From Streptomyces sp. NBC_00433 (GTDB taxonomy: Bacteria; Actinomycetota; Actinomycetes; Streptomycetales; Streptomycetaceae), in contig CP107926.1 of the NCBI GenBank assembly GCA_036015235.1, forward strand, positions 3,662,001 through 3,726,000: 64,000 bases of DNA. Direction: 5' to 3'. This document shows positions 40,546 through 48,462 of the stretch, in pieces. A program made the position numbers and the translations under genes. Below the pieces are notes generated by a model. The model was not told the DNA's origin. It was given only the letters and a program-made list of their open reading frames with translations, and did not search any database. Positions within the stretch are counted from its first letter, which is position 1. Each line of letters starts with the position of its first letter.

Positions 40546-42171
40546 CTATGGCCCAAGCAGGCGGGCGTAGAGGTCGAGCAGCGGGGCGGACTCCGTCTGC
40601 CAGGACCATTCGCGCAGGACGTCGACGCGGTCGTACGCCTTGCGGTAGCGCCGCGGGTTGGTCAGCACCGCGCCGACCGCGCGCACGAAGTCGGCGGTGT
40701 CGCCCGCGCGGAAGACCTCGCCATTGCCCAGCTCCAGGGTGGCCGCGGCCATCGCGCGCACATCGCTGACCACCACGGGGAGACGGGCGTGCGCGTACTC
40801 GAAGTAGCGGGTGGCCAGCACCGACTGGTGGTGCGGGAGCTTGTGGACCGGCAGGACGCCGATGTCCGCCGAGGCCAGGAAGGCCGGGATCTCCGCGACC
40901 GGGACGTACGGCAGCACATGCAGCCGGGCGTGGACGCCGAGTTGGGCGGCGCGGAAGCGCAGCGCCGCCAGGTCCGGGTGCGACGGGTCGGGGACGACGA
41001 AGGCCGCGTGCAGGTCGTACAGCTTGGGCAGCGCCTCGATGACGGTCGCCGGGCCCCGGTCGGGCGTGACCGGACCCGCGTGCACCAGCAGCGGTACGTC
41101 GGGCGCCAGCCGGCAGCGGTCGCGCACGCCGTGCGGATGCCGGGCCGCGGCCTTGGCCAGCGGCGGCGCGTTGCGCACCACGGCGGGGGTCGCCGGCAGC
41201 CGGTGCCTGGCCCGCAGCTCACGGGCCAGGCCCTCGCCGACGGTGACGACGCCGTCCGCCTCCCGGGCGAACGACCGCTCGTGCGCGTCCCCGGCCACAT
41301 TGGCCCTGCGGGTCGGGGCGGGGGTGCGCGGCGGGACGTCCCACACCACCTCGACACGGTGCCCCGTCCCCTCCGCGCGCAGCGCCGCCCTGATCGCCAC
41401 TCCCAGCGCGCGGTGCCCCAGCGCGTGGATGAGGTGCGGGCGCACCTCGTCGAGCACTGGGCCGTAGGCGACCTCCTCGTCCAGCAGGCCCGGGTCGAGC
41501 CGGCGCCAGGCCCTGCGGCCGAGCAGCAGCCGGGTCAGGTCCGTCATCAGGTTGTCCAGCCGGGCGTCCGGATGGCGCCGCCGGCGTACGGCCGCCAGGT
41601 ACTGCGCCGCCCGCACCCGCGTCCAGCCGGCCCGCACCCCGTAGCGCACCCAGGCCAGCGCGTGGCCGCACCGGGCCAGCGCCAGCAGCGGGAGCGGGCG
41701 GTGCACCAGGTTCAGCTCCGCCGACCGGGTCACCAGCAGCGCCCGCGCCGCCTCGACCCGCACCGTGCGGTGGTCGTGCGCGCCGGCACTGCGGTAGGCC
41801 AGGGGCCAGCGCAGCCCCGGGCGCGGGCGCCGCACCCGGTGATTGCCCAGCACGCCCTGGACGACGACCTGCCGTACGTCGATGCCGCGCGGCGCCACGG
41901 TCGCGGGTGCCTGCCCCACGAGCGTGACACGGTAGCCCGCGGCCTGGGCCGCCGCCGCCACGCGCAGGGCGCGGGAGTCGCCGTCGACGCCGCCGATGGT
42001 GACGACCGCGACATCGCGTGGGGCCTGGGCCCCGGACACGGAGGAGTCCGGGCTGCTGCCCGGGGCCGCGATCGCCCTCGGGGCCGCGTCGCTCGGGGCC
42101 GAGGTGTGTGCGGGCTCGGTGCCGCGTAAAGGTCCCGCCATTCCCGTATTCAATCCTACGGAGATGATCAT
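40546..42171 (-). CDS. GT4-like glycosyltransferase (GT-B fold)
   Basis: 541 residues. An N-terminal nucleoside-diphosphate-sugar transferase half begins VAVVTIGGVDGDSRALRVAAA. The C-terminal GT-B half has LLVHAGPVTPDRGPATVIEAL, VLPYVPVAEIPAFLASADIGVLP and RYFEYAHARLPVVVSDVRAMA, with the EX7E-like acceptor region of GT4 enzymes. A central Arg-rich helical insert (about 190-260) is unusual. It is the first gene of the nonulosonate cluster and would add a sugar to the wall-polymer chain or its linkage unit. The start is uncertain: ATG 42171 lacks a ribosome binding site, and TAGGAT around 42155 could be a -10 that favours ATG 42141. Confidence 0.78.
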   Translation of the reverse strand: MIISVGLNTGMAGPLRGTEPAHTSAPSDAAPRAIAAPGSSPDSSVSGAQAPRDVAVVTIGGVDGDSRALRVAAAAQAAGYRVTLVGQAPATVAPRGIDVRQVVVQGVLGNHRVRRPRPGLRWPLAYRSAGAHDHRTVRVEAARALLVTRSAELNLVHRPLPLLALARCGHALAWVRYGVRAGWTRVRAAQYLAAVRRRRHPDARLDNLMTDLTRLLLGRRAWRRLDPGLLDEEVAYGPVLDEVRPHLIHALGHRALGVAIRAALRAEGTGHRVEVVWDVPPRTPAPTRRANVAGDAHERSFAREADGVVTVGEGLARELRARHRLPATPAVVRNAPPLAKAAARHPHGVRDRCRLAPDVPLLVHAGPVTPDRGPATVIEALPKLYDLHAAFVVPDPSHPDLAALRFRAAQLGVHARLHVLPYVPVAEIPAFLASADIGVLPVHKLPHHQSVLATRYFEYAHARLPVVVSDVRAMAAATLELGNGEVFRAGDTADFVRAVGAVLTNPRRYRKAYDRVDVLREWSWQTESAPLLDLYARLLGP

Positions 42172-42367
42172 TGGGTTACGTCCGGCTGGACGCGGAGCGA
42201 ACGAGGCGTCAGCTGACGCCCGTGCGATTGCACTGCGCTGCTTGCCCGCGGGTCCAGGTGGCTGCCCCTTGCGGTGCGTTGCCCGCCTGCGGCCAGCCCA
42301 AGGGGCGGGAAAGAAGGCAACGCCACCGCAAGTGGCAATCACGTGACGCCTGGACGCTGACGGGCGG
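42172..42367. repeat. Partial copy of the dispersed intergenic repeat
   Basis: About 42228-42343 holds TTGCGGTGCGTTG, GGGCGGGAAAGAAG and CGCCACCGCAAGTGGCA, matching pieces of 2790-2840 and of the complement of 31605-31640. The near-palindrome GCCAC-CGCAA-GTGGC is a potential terminator for the gene at 42368-43516, which reads away from it, or for transcripts entering from the left. Confidence 0.65.
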
Positions 42368-43516
42368 TCAGGACGACGGGGTGGCCGCCGGGGGCAGGTT
42401 GTGGAGGTCGCGGGCCGAGTGGGTGATGTCGGTCAGGAATGTGTGGGCGCGGGGCGCGGCGCCGGCCGTGAGCCAGGCCGGGTCGATGTCCACCACGGTG
42501 ATGCTGACGCCCGTGCCGTCGAGGACGAGCGGCAGCGTGTGGACGACCGTCGACGGGAAGGACAGGACGCGGCGGCCCGTCGGCCCGCGGCGGGCGACGA
42601 GTTCGAGCGGGAGATCGGGGCGGACGATCTCCAGGCCGGTCTCGGCGGCCAGCCGGTGCAGCTTGTCCGGCGCCTCCTTGCGGTGGGCGAAATACCGCTT
42701 CGCCCCGTGGGCCGCGGCGAGTTCGGTGACCACCGACATGTAGTGGCCGGGGTCCACGACGCCCGTCTCGACCAGCGACGTCCCGATCAGGTCGGTGCCG
42801 TCGAGCACGCTCGGCGGCCCGAAGCGGCTGCGGGTCCACGCGAAGCGGTTGGTGCGCAGCGCCATGCCGGGCGGCGGTGTCGCGGGCATGGCGCTGAAGA
42901 GTTCGACGTGCCGCCGGCGGCCGGGGGTGAGCCGGCGCCGGGCGGCGGACGCGAAGATCCCGAAGGCGGCGTCCACCGGGGAGCGGCGCCGCCCGCTGCG
43001 GTGCCACCGCACCAGCCGGCCGCCTCGGGAGAGGATCTCGGTGAATTCCATCGTCGCGGTGCCGTCGTCCACGACGGTGAGCCGCTTGGCCCGGCACAGC
43101 GGCAGCAGTACCTGCACGAGCCGGGAGAACGGGTCGCCGATGACCAGCAGTTTGACGCGGATCAGCAGCGGCGCGAGTGCGATCGCCGTGCGCAGCAGCC
43201 CGCCGCGGCCGCCGCGGGCCTCGTACCAGCGGACGACCGCGCCCTCGTCGCGGGCGAGTTCGGCCATCCGCCGCAGTTGGCCGCGGCTGGTGGGGTCGGC
43301 GGGCGAGAGCACCACCACGGTCAGCGGCAGCGCGGCCGGCTCCCGTACGGCGGCGCCGTCGTGGGCGCGGCCGTCACGGGCGGCGGGGATCGCGGGCGGA
43401 TGTATGTGCGCCCACTCCAGGACGTTGAGCAGCTGAACGGGTGACTCGACCAGCGCTACGGCCCCGGTGCCCGGTTGGGGCGTCGGGAGGGTGCCGGAGG
43501 CGGGGGTGTCGGTCAT
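42368..43516 (-). CDS. Polysialyltransferase-like / putative glycosyltransferase
   Basis: 382 residues. The N-terminus VALVESPVQLLNVLEWA is the family start seen in bacterial polysialyltransferase-like proteins. Further features are LVIGDPFSRLVQVLLPL, TVVDDGTATMEF, a motif KRYFAHRKEAPDKLHRLA in the place of the HP motif, and a downstream FPSTVVHTLPLVL resembling the Ser-Thr motif near the CMP site. It probably transfers nonulosonic-acid residues from CMP-sugar donors. It is cytosolic or peripheral, without helices. The call is motif-level and less certain than the gene at 48462. ATG 43516 has AGGA 8 nt upstream. Confidence 0.68.
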   Translation of the reverse strand: MTDTPASGTLPTPQPGTGAVALVESPVQLLNVLEWAHIHPPAIPAARDGRAHDGAAVREPAALPLTVVVLSPADPTSRGQLRRMAELARDEGAVVRWYEARGGRGGLLRTAIALAPLLIRVKLLVIGDPFSRLVQVLLPLCRAKRLTVVDDGTATMEFTEILSRGGRLVRWHRSGRRRSPVDAAFGIFASAARRRLTPGRRRHVELFSAMPATPPPGMALRTNRFAWTRSRFGPPSVLDGTDLIGTSLVETGVVDPGHYMSVVTELAAAHGAKRYFAHRKEAPDKLHRLAAETGLEIVRPDLPLELVARRGPTGRRVLSFPSTVVHTLPLVLDGTGVSITVVDIDPAWLTAGAAPRAHTFLTDITHSARDLHNLPPAATPSS

Positions 43517-43592
43517 CGACTCGTTCCTTGTCCTCACTCGTGGTCGTCCTGGTGCTTCCTGCGGTCTCCGCCGCCCGTAGCGTGTCCGCGGA

Positions 43593-44546
43593 TCAGACGG
43601 ACGCGGTCTCCGAGGCGGCCTCGGCGGCCTCGGTCTCGGCGACGACGCCGGCGACGCGGCGCAGCTTCTTCATCGGGCCCAGCTCGCCGTCGTAGACCTT
43701 CTTGACGCCGTCGCCGAGGGAGGTCTCGATGATGCGGATGTCGCGGACCAGCCGCTCCAGGCCGGTCGACTCGACCGAGGCGGCCTGGTCGGAGCCCCAC
43801 ATGGCGCGGTCGAGGGTGATGTGCCGCTCGACGAAGACGGCGCCGAGCGCGACGGCGGCCAGCGTGGTCTGCAGGCCGACCTCGTGGCCGGAGTAGCCGA
43901 CGGGGACGTTCGGGTACTCGTTCTGCAGGGTGTTGATCATCCGCAGGTTGAGCTCTTCGTGCTTGGCCGGGTAGGTCGACGTGGCGTGGCAGAGCACGAT
44001 GTTGTCGCTGCCGAGCACCTCGACGGCGTGCCGGATCTGCCGGGGCGTCGACATGCCGGTGGACAGGATGACCGTGCGGCCGGTGGCGCGCAGCGCGCGC
44101 AGCAGGTCGTCGTCGGTCAGGCAGGCGGACGCGACCTTGTGCGCGGGCACGTCGAACTTCTCCAGGAAGGCGACGGACTCGACGTCCCACGGGGAGGCGA
44201 ACCAGTCGATGCCGCGCTTGCGGCAGTATTCGTCGATCGAGCGGTAGCCGGCCTCGTCGAACTCCACGCGGTGGCGGTAGTCGATGTACGTCATCCGGCC
44301 CCACGGGGTGTCCCGCTCGATCTCCCACTGGTCGCGCGGGGTGCAGATCTCCGGGGTGCGCTTCTGGAACTTGACCGCGTCGCAGCCCGCGGCGACGGCC
44401 GCGTCGATGAGGGCGAACGCGTTCTCCAGGTCGCCGTTGTGGTTGATGCCGATCTCGCCGGTCACGTACACGGGCTGGCCGTTGCCGATGTGGCGGGAGC
44501 CGACCGGGCGGAGATTGGAGGGGAGGGAAGCGAGAGGAGAGGTCAC
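43593..44546 (-). CDS. neuB: NeuB-family nonulosonic acid synthase without SAF domain
   Basis: 317 residues. The family condenses phosphoenolpyruvate with a hexose(-6-phosphate) to make sialic acid, Kdn or relatives. TIM-barrel signatures are YVTGEIGINHNGDLENAF, DAVKFQKRTPEI, SPWDVESVAFLEKF, ILSTGMSTPRQIRHAVEVL, CHATSTYPAKHEELNLR and GYSGHEVG. The chain ends shortly after GELGPMKKLRR with an acidic Ala/Glu tail, so the C-terminal SAF (antifreeze-like) domain of about 60 residues found in standard NeuB is missing. Start GTG 44546 has AAGGA about 8 nt upstream. The next gene upstream on this strand makes the CMP-activated sugar. Kdn is the expected product by analogy with S. coelicolor wall chemistry. 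Confidence 0.88.
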   Translation of the reverse strand: MTSPLASLPSNLRPVGSRHIGNGQPVYVTGEIGINHNGDLENAFALIDAAVAAGCDAVKFQKRTPEICTPRDQWEIERDTPWGRMTYIDYRHRVEFDEAGYRSIDEYCRKRGIDWFASPWDVESVAFLEKFDVPAHKVASACLTDDDLLRALRATGRTVILSTGMSTPRQIRHAVEVLGSDNIVLCHATSTYPAKHEELNLRMINTLQNEYPNVPVGYSGHEVGLQTTLAAVALGAVFVERHITLDRAMWGSDQAASVESTGLERLVRDIRIIETSLGDGVKKVYDGELGPMKKLRRVAGVVAETEAAEAASETASV

Positions 44547-44595
44547 GGGGGAGTTCCTTACGGTGTTCGGGACTGACGGGGGTGAGGTGGCCGGG

Positions 44596-45837
44596 TCAGC
44601 GGGCCAGAGTGGGGCCGAGCAGCCACGCGGCGATCTCGCGGATCGCGCCGTGGCCGCCGTCGGCCGTGGTGATCGCACGGGCAGCGGCCCGCACGACGTC
44701 ATGGGCCCCCGCGACGGCGACGGGCCAGCCGACCAGGCCGAAGCACGGCAGGTCGTTGACGTCGTTCCCGGCGTAGAGCACCCGCTCGGGCGCGATGCCG
44801 TTCTCCTCGCACCACTGCTTGAGCGCGAGGTCCTTGCGGTCGATGCCGTGCAGGACGGGGACGTTGAGCTTCCTCGCTCGGGCGGCGACGACCGGGTTGG
44901 TCTCGGTGGACAGGATGAGGACGGGAAGTCCCGCACGGCGCAGGGCCGCGATCCCGAGCCCGTCACCGCGGTGCACGGTGACGGCCTCATGTCCGTCCGA
45001 ATCGATCAGCACCCGGTCGTCGGTCTGGGTGCCGTCGAAGTCCAGTACGACCGCGTCGACGTCGTCGCGGGTCGGGGTGGCCGCTGTCGGGTCGATCAGC
45101 GGGGCCAGGGCGCGGGCGCGCTGGAGGTCGGCGGGCTCGTCGATCTCCAGCACCTTCGCGGGATCGGTGCGGACCAGGGCGGTGCGCCCGAAGAAGCGGT
45201 GGCCCGCGGCGCGGAAGCCGGGGGCGCGCATGGCGTAGGCGGCGCCGGTCTCCAGCAGGTCCTGCGGGCGGTCCTGGCGGCGCGGGCGGGTGGCCTTGTC
45301 GTGGTTGACGCCGTAGGCGGAGCCGCTCTCGGCGACGTCCTCGGCCGGCTCGCGCCAGATGAAGCCGTGGAAGGGGGCGACGGTGTGGGCGGTGTCGGCG
45401 CCGCCGTCGACCACCGCGGCGACGACGCCGTCGATCTCGTCGGAGGTGATGAAGGGGCTGGTGCACTGGACCAGCAGCACCACGTCGGTGCTGTCGGCGG
45501 ACATCGCCTCGTGGGCGTCCATCGCGTGCAGCACCGCGGCCTCGCTGGTCGCGGTGTCGCCGGCGATGGCGACCGGGCGCAGCACGACCTCGGCGCCGGC
45601 GGTGCGGGCCGCCTCGGCGATCGACGGGTCGTCCGTCGAGACCACCACGGCGGTGACGCGGCGGGCCCGTACGCAGGCCCGTACCGCCCGCGCGACCAGC
45701 GGCACGCCGCCGACCGGCGCCAGGTTCTTCCCGGGCACGCCCTTGGACCCGCCGCGGGCGGGGATGACGGCCAGCACTCTGGCCCCGGCGCGCTCCGTCT
45801 CCGCCGTTCCCGCCGGCGGGCGCTGCGTCTCACTCAT
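44596..45837 (-). CDS. neuA: CMP-nonulosonate cytidylyltransferase fused to HAD phosphatase
   Basis: 413 residues in two domains. Residues about 20-250 are a NeuA/KdsB-type cytidylyltransferase: VIPARGGSKGVPGKNLAPVG, STDDPSIAEAARTAGAEV, LLVQCTSPF, VLEIDEPADLQRA. Residues about 258-413 are a KdsC-like HAD phosphatase: VVLDFDGTQTDDRV (DxDxT nucleophile), HRGDGLGIAALRRAG, ILSTE, and YAGNDVNDLPCFG. One protein could therefore dephosphorylate a nonulosonate-9-phosphate and activate the product with CTP. This supports a phosphorylated intermediate, hence Kdn or Neu5Ac made from mannose-6-phosphate or ManNAc-6-phosphate. It lies 49 bp from the synthase gene. Confidence 0.9.
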   Translation of the reverse strand: MSETQRPPAGTAETERAGARVLAVIPARGGSKGVPGKNLAPVGGVPLVARAVRACVRARRVTAVVVSTDDPSIAEAARTAGAEVVLRPVAIAGDTATSEAAVLHAMDAHEAMSADSTDVVLLVQCTSPFITSDEIDGVVAAVVDGGADTAHTVAPFHGFIWREPAEDVAESGSAYGVNHDKATRPRRQDRPQDLLETGAAYAMRAPGFRAAGHRFFGRTALVRTDPAKVLEIDEPADLQRARALAPLIDPTAATPTRDDVDAVVLDFDGTQTDDRVLIDSDGHEAVTVHRGDGLGIAALRRAGLPVLILSTETNPVVAARARKLNVPVLHGIDRKDLALKQWCEENGIAPERVLYAGNDVNDLPCFGLVGWPVAVAGAHDVVRAAARAITTADGGHGAIREIAAWLLGPTLAR

Positions 45838-45872
45838 CGGGTGACTCCTGTCCTACGTGCGGCTCTTGTGCG

Positions 45873-45895
45873 GCGCCCCTCCGGGGAGGGGGCGC
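45873..45895. terminator. Hairpin between the DUF6716-like and neuA genes
   Basis: GCGCCCCTC and GAGGGGGCGC can pair with one bulge. It lies past the stop of the DUF6716-like gene on the minus strand and before neuA. Confidence 0.5.
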
Positions 45896-45949
45896 CTGAC
45901 GGGCGTGCGGCCTTGTGGCGGCCGGCGCCTCCGGGGGCGCGGAAGCGGG

Positions 45950-47248
45950 TCACAGCTGGCCCCAGCGGCGGATGGTCGGGGCGACGCGCTGGACTCCCTG
46001 CCGGTAGGCGGTCCTGGCGGAATTGCGGACGAATTCGCGGACGGCCTGGCGGACCGGGCCCGCCTCGCGGGGCGCGAAGCCGGCGACGGGCTCGCCCTTG
46101 GGGGTGAGGCCGTGGCGGGCCAGGATGGCGGGGAGGTAACCGGGTGCGGTGCGCAACGTGTAATAAGGGGCCAGCGCCGGGAGTTCGGGCAGGTCGAGCA
46201 GCGCGGTCACCCGGCCGCGCAGGGCGGCGTAGGGGGCGCTGCCCGCGACGCCGTGGGTGGCGGTCCACTCCTCGGAGGCCTGCGGCAGGCGCCCGTCGTC
46301 CAGCTCGTCCCACGAGGCGTAGCAGCCGGAGCCCAGGAAGTGGTGGTTGCCCAGCGACTCGCGGATGCCGAGGTCGGTGAGGACCGCTGTGGGGATGCCG
46401 CGGTGCAGCGACTCCAGTGCCGCGGTGGAGCTGACGGTCACCATCAGGTCGGTGCGGTCGAGGACCTCGGCCATGTTGCCGTAGACCAGGCGCAGGTTGG
46501 GCGGCGGATCGAGGGTGGCGACCAGCTTCTGGTAGGGCTGCTCCTCGATGTGGGTGGTGTGCTCGCCGGGCTTGCTGCGGAGCTTGACCAGCACCTCGCG
46601 CGACGGGTGCAGCCGGGCGTGGCCGACGGCGCGGCGCAGCAGGTGCAGCCGGTCGGCGCGGCTGTCGGGCACCGAGGGCTGGACGGCGAAGGTGACGGTG
46701 AAGGGCCGGTCGTCGCCGGTCCGGTAGGGCTCGCCGCCCAGGAAGGGCAGCGCGGTCTCCACGATGCTGCCGGTGCGGTAGCCGACGCCGTCGTAGACGT
46801 CCCTGAACCGCCGTGCGTCGTCCGCGCTGTTGGCCAGGACGACGTCCGCGCCGGCCCGCAGCAGCAGCCCGTCGGCGAGCTTCTCGTAGACCACGCCGAC
46901 GTATCCGGTCACGACGACCGGGCGGCGCTCGCGGCCCTCCCATGCGCGGGACAGGCCGTGCAGCAGCGCCTGGACGGTGCCGCCGACGCAGGAGACGACC
47001 AGGACGTCGCAGGTCCCCGCGTGGATCTCGGCCAGCAGTTCGGCCATGGTCGACTCGGCCATCGAGTCGGCGGGGATGCCGAGTTCGGCGAGCTGCCGCG
47101 GGGTGGGGGTGGCCCGGCCGCGCAGCAGCCGGGCGTCGAGGCGGGCATCGGGGTCGATTCGGCGCGCGGTCAGCGCACCCCACTTCCACCGGGTGTCCGA
47201 GTCGGCGATCACCGTGACCCGCAAGGGCCCTGTCTTACGTTCTGGCAC
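45950..47248 (-). CDS. Putative glycosyltransferase, DUF6716/polysialyltransferase-like fold
   Basis: 432 residues. Features are LRVTVIADSDTRWKWGALTA at the start, VLVVSCVGGTVQALLHGL, VVVTGYVGVVYEKLADGLLL, the basic loop VLVKLRSKPGEHTTHIEEQPY and a serine-rich nucleotide-site motif VTVSSTAALESLHRGIPTAV. This resembles proteins annotated DUF6716 and the C-terminal halves of CMP-sugar-using GT-B enzymes. GTG 47248 follows TACTGT by 6 nt, so the mRNA is probably leaderless. It diverges from the GT2 gene. A role in forming the nonulosonate polymer is inferred from its position. Confidence 0.7.
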   Translation of the reverse strand: MPERKTGPLRVTVIADSDTRWKWGALTARRIDPDARLDARLLRGRATPTPRQLAELGIPADSMAESTMAELLAEIHAGTCDVLVVSCVGGTVQALLHGLSRAWEGRERRPVVVTGYVGVVYEKLADGLLLRAGADVVLANSADDARRFRDVYDGVGYRTGSIVETALPFLGGEPYRTGDDRPFTVTFAVQPSVPDSRADRLHLLRRAVGHARLHPSREVLVKLRSKPGEHTTHIEEQPYQKLVATLDPPPNLRLVYGNMAEVLDRTDLMVTVSSTAALESLHRGIPTAVLTDLGIRESLGNHHFLGSGCYASWDELDDGRLPQASEEWTATHGVAGSAPYAALRGRVTALLDLPELPALAPYYTLRTAPGYLPAILARHGLTPKGEPVAGFAPREAGPVRQAVREFVRNSARTAYRQGVQRVAPTIRRWGQL

Positions 47249-47254
47249 ACGCCG

Positions 47255-47260
47255 ACAGTA
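47255..47260 (-). promoter_or_regulatory. Leaderless-type -10 (TACTGT, minus strand)
   Basis: TANNNT hexamer 6 nt before GTG 47248. Confidence 0.45.
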
Positions 47261-47420
47261 GGAAGCAGGCGGGTGGAACGCGCTAATCGCAGGACAACAG
47301 GAGGTAAACAGAATGCCGCTACTTCGCGAGTATTCCCGCGCGTCGGCCACATCATCCGCTGGCCATTTTCCGTTTACCCAAACGTTCCCCTCCCGCCCAT
47401 CATGCCGCGATGCGACACCT

Positions 47421-47426
47421 TAGGAT
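47421..47426 (+). promoter_or_regulatory. Leaderless-type -10 (TAGGAT)
   Basis: TANNNT hexamer 7 nt before GTG 47434. The intergenic span 47261-47420 therefore carries two divergent promoters for the two arms of the cluster. Confidence 0.45.
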
Positions 47427-47433
47427 TCGGCGG

Positions 47434-48462
47434 GTGTTCAAGCTCTCCGTCATCGTGCCCTTTTTCAATGTGCAGTCTTTCGTGCCAGACGCACTGCACA
47501 GCCTCCGGGCCAACGCCCGCCCGGATTACGAGTTCCTGCTGATGGACGACGGTTCGACCGACCGGACGCCGCAGCTGCTGGAAGAAGGGGTACGCACGCT
47601 CCCCGGAGCACGCATCATCCGCCGCGAGCACACCGGTGTCTCGGCGCTTCGCAATGCCGGCATCGACGAGTCACGCGGGCGCTACGTGACGTTCATGGAC
47701 GGCGACGACTGGTACGCGCCGGGCTACCTGCCGCAGCTGGTCGCGGCGATGGACGACCTGGACGTGGACTTCGTCCGCACCGACCACCTCAAGTGCACCG
47801 GCAGCACCCGCAACATCATGCGGGCCCCGCACGGCCGCCGCAACGCGGTGCTCGACCCGCGCGACACCGTGCTGCCCGCCGACCGGCCCGCGCTGGTCGA
47901 CTACGCCTACTGCTGGGCCGGCGCCTTCCACCGGCGCATCGTCGACAAGGGCATCGTCCACTTCCCGACCGACCTGCGCACCGCCGAGGACCGGCCGTGG
48001 ACCTGGCAGCTGCACCTGGGCGCCGAGAGCTGCGCGGTGGTCAACCTGATCGGGGTCCACTACCGGCGCGGGGTCACCACCTCGCTCACCCAGATCAGCG
48101 ACGAGCGCCAGCTGGACTTCATCCGCGCCTCCGAGCGGATCTTCTCGATGCTGGCGAACGACAAGGACGGCGAGCGCTTCCTGCCCAAGGCCGTCCGACA
48201 GTTCTGCGCGCTGATCGTCTTCCACCTCGACCAGATCGACCGCTTCGAGCCGGCGATGGCCCGCCGGCTGAAGTCGTCCTGCGCCGCCGCGCTCGGCCGG
48301 CTGCCGTCCGACGTGCTGGCCGGGGTGCTCGACTCGATGGACCTGGAGCGCAGTTCGAAGATCCGCCGGCTGCGCTGGCGCTTCGGCGGCAGGTCGGAGG
48401 TGCCCGATCCGGAGATCGGGGTGCCGGACAACGCCGGCACTCCCGGAGCGGTGGTCGCGTGA
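47434..48462 (+). CDS. Family 2 glycosyltransferase (GT-A)
   Basis: 342 residues. The GT2 nucleotide-sugar domain shows LSVIVPFFNVQSFVPDALHS, the first acidic pair LMDDGSTD, HTGVSALRNAGIDESRGRYV and the metal-binding DGDD (FMDGDDW). A downstream EDRPW supplies the candidate catalytic base. The C-terminal ~130 residues are helical and basic. It probably primes or extends the polymer with a hexose. The start GTG 47434 is 7 nt after TAGGAT, i.e. leaderless; an ATG at 47410 would lie upstream of that -10. Its TGA overlaps the ATG of the polysialyltransferase gene. Confidence 0.87.
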   Translation: MFKLSVIVPFFNVQSFVPDALHSLRANARPDYEFLLMDDGSTDRTPQLLEEGVRTLPGARIIRREHTGVSALRNAGIDESRGRYVTFMDGDDWYAPGYLPQLVAAMDDLDVDFVRTDHLKCTGSTRNIMRAPHGRRNAVLDPRDTVLPADRPALVDYAYCWAGAFHRRIVDKGIVHFPTDLRTAEDRPWTWQLHLGAESCAVVNLIGVHYRRGVTTSLTQISDERQLDFIRASERIFSMLANDKDGERFLPKAVRQFCALIVFHLDQIDRFEPAMARRLKSSCAAALGRLPSDVLAGVLDSMDLERSSKIRRLRWRFGGRSEVPDPEIGVPDNAGTPGAVVA

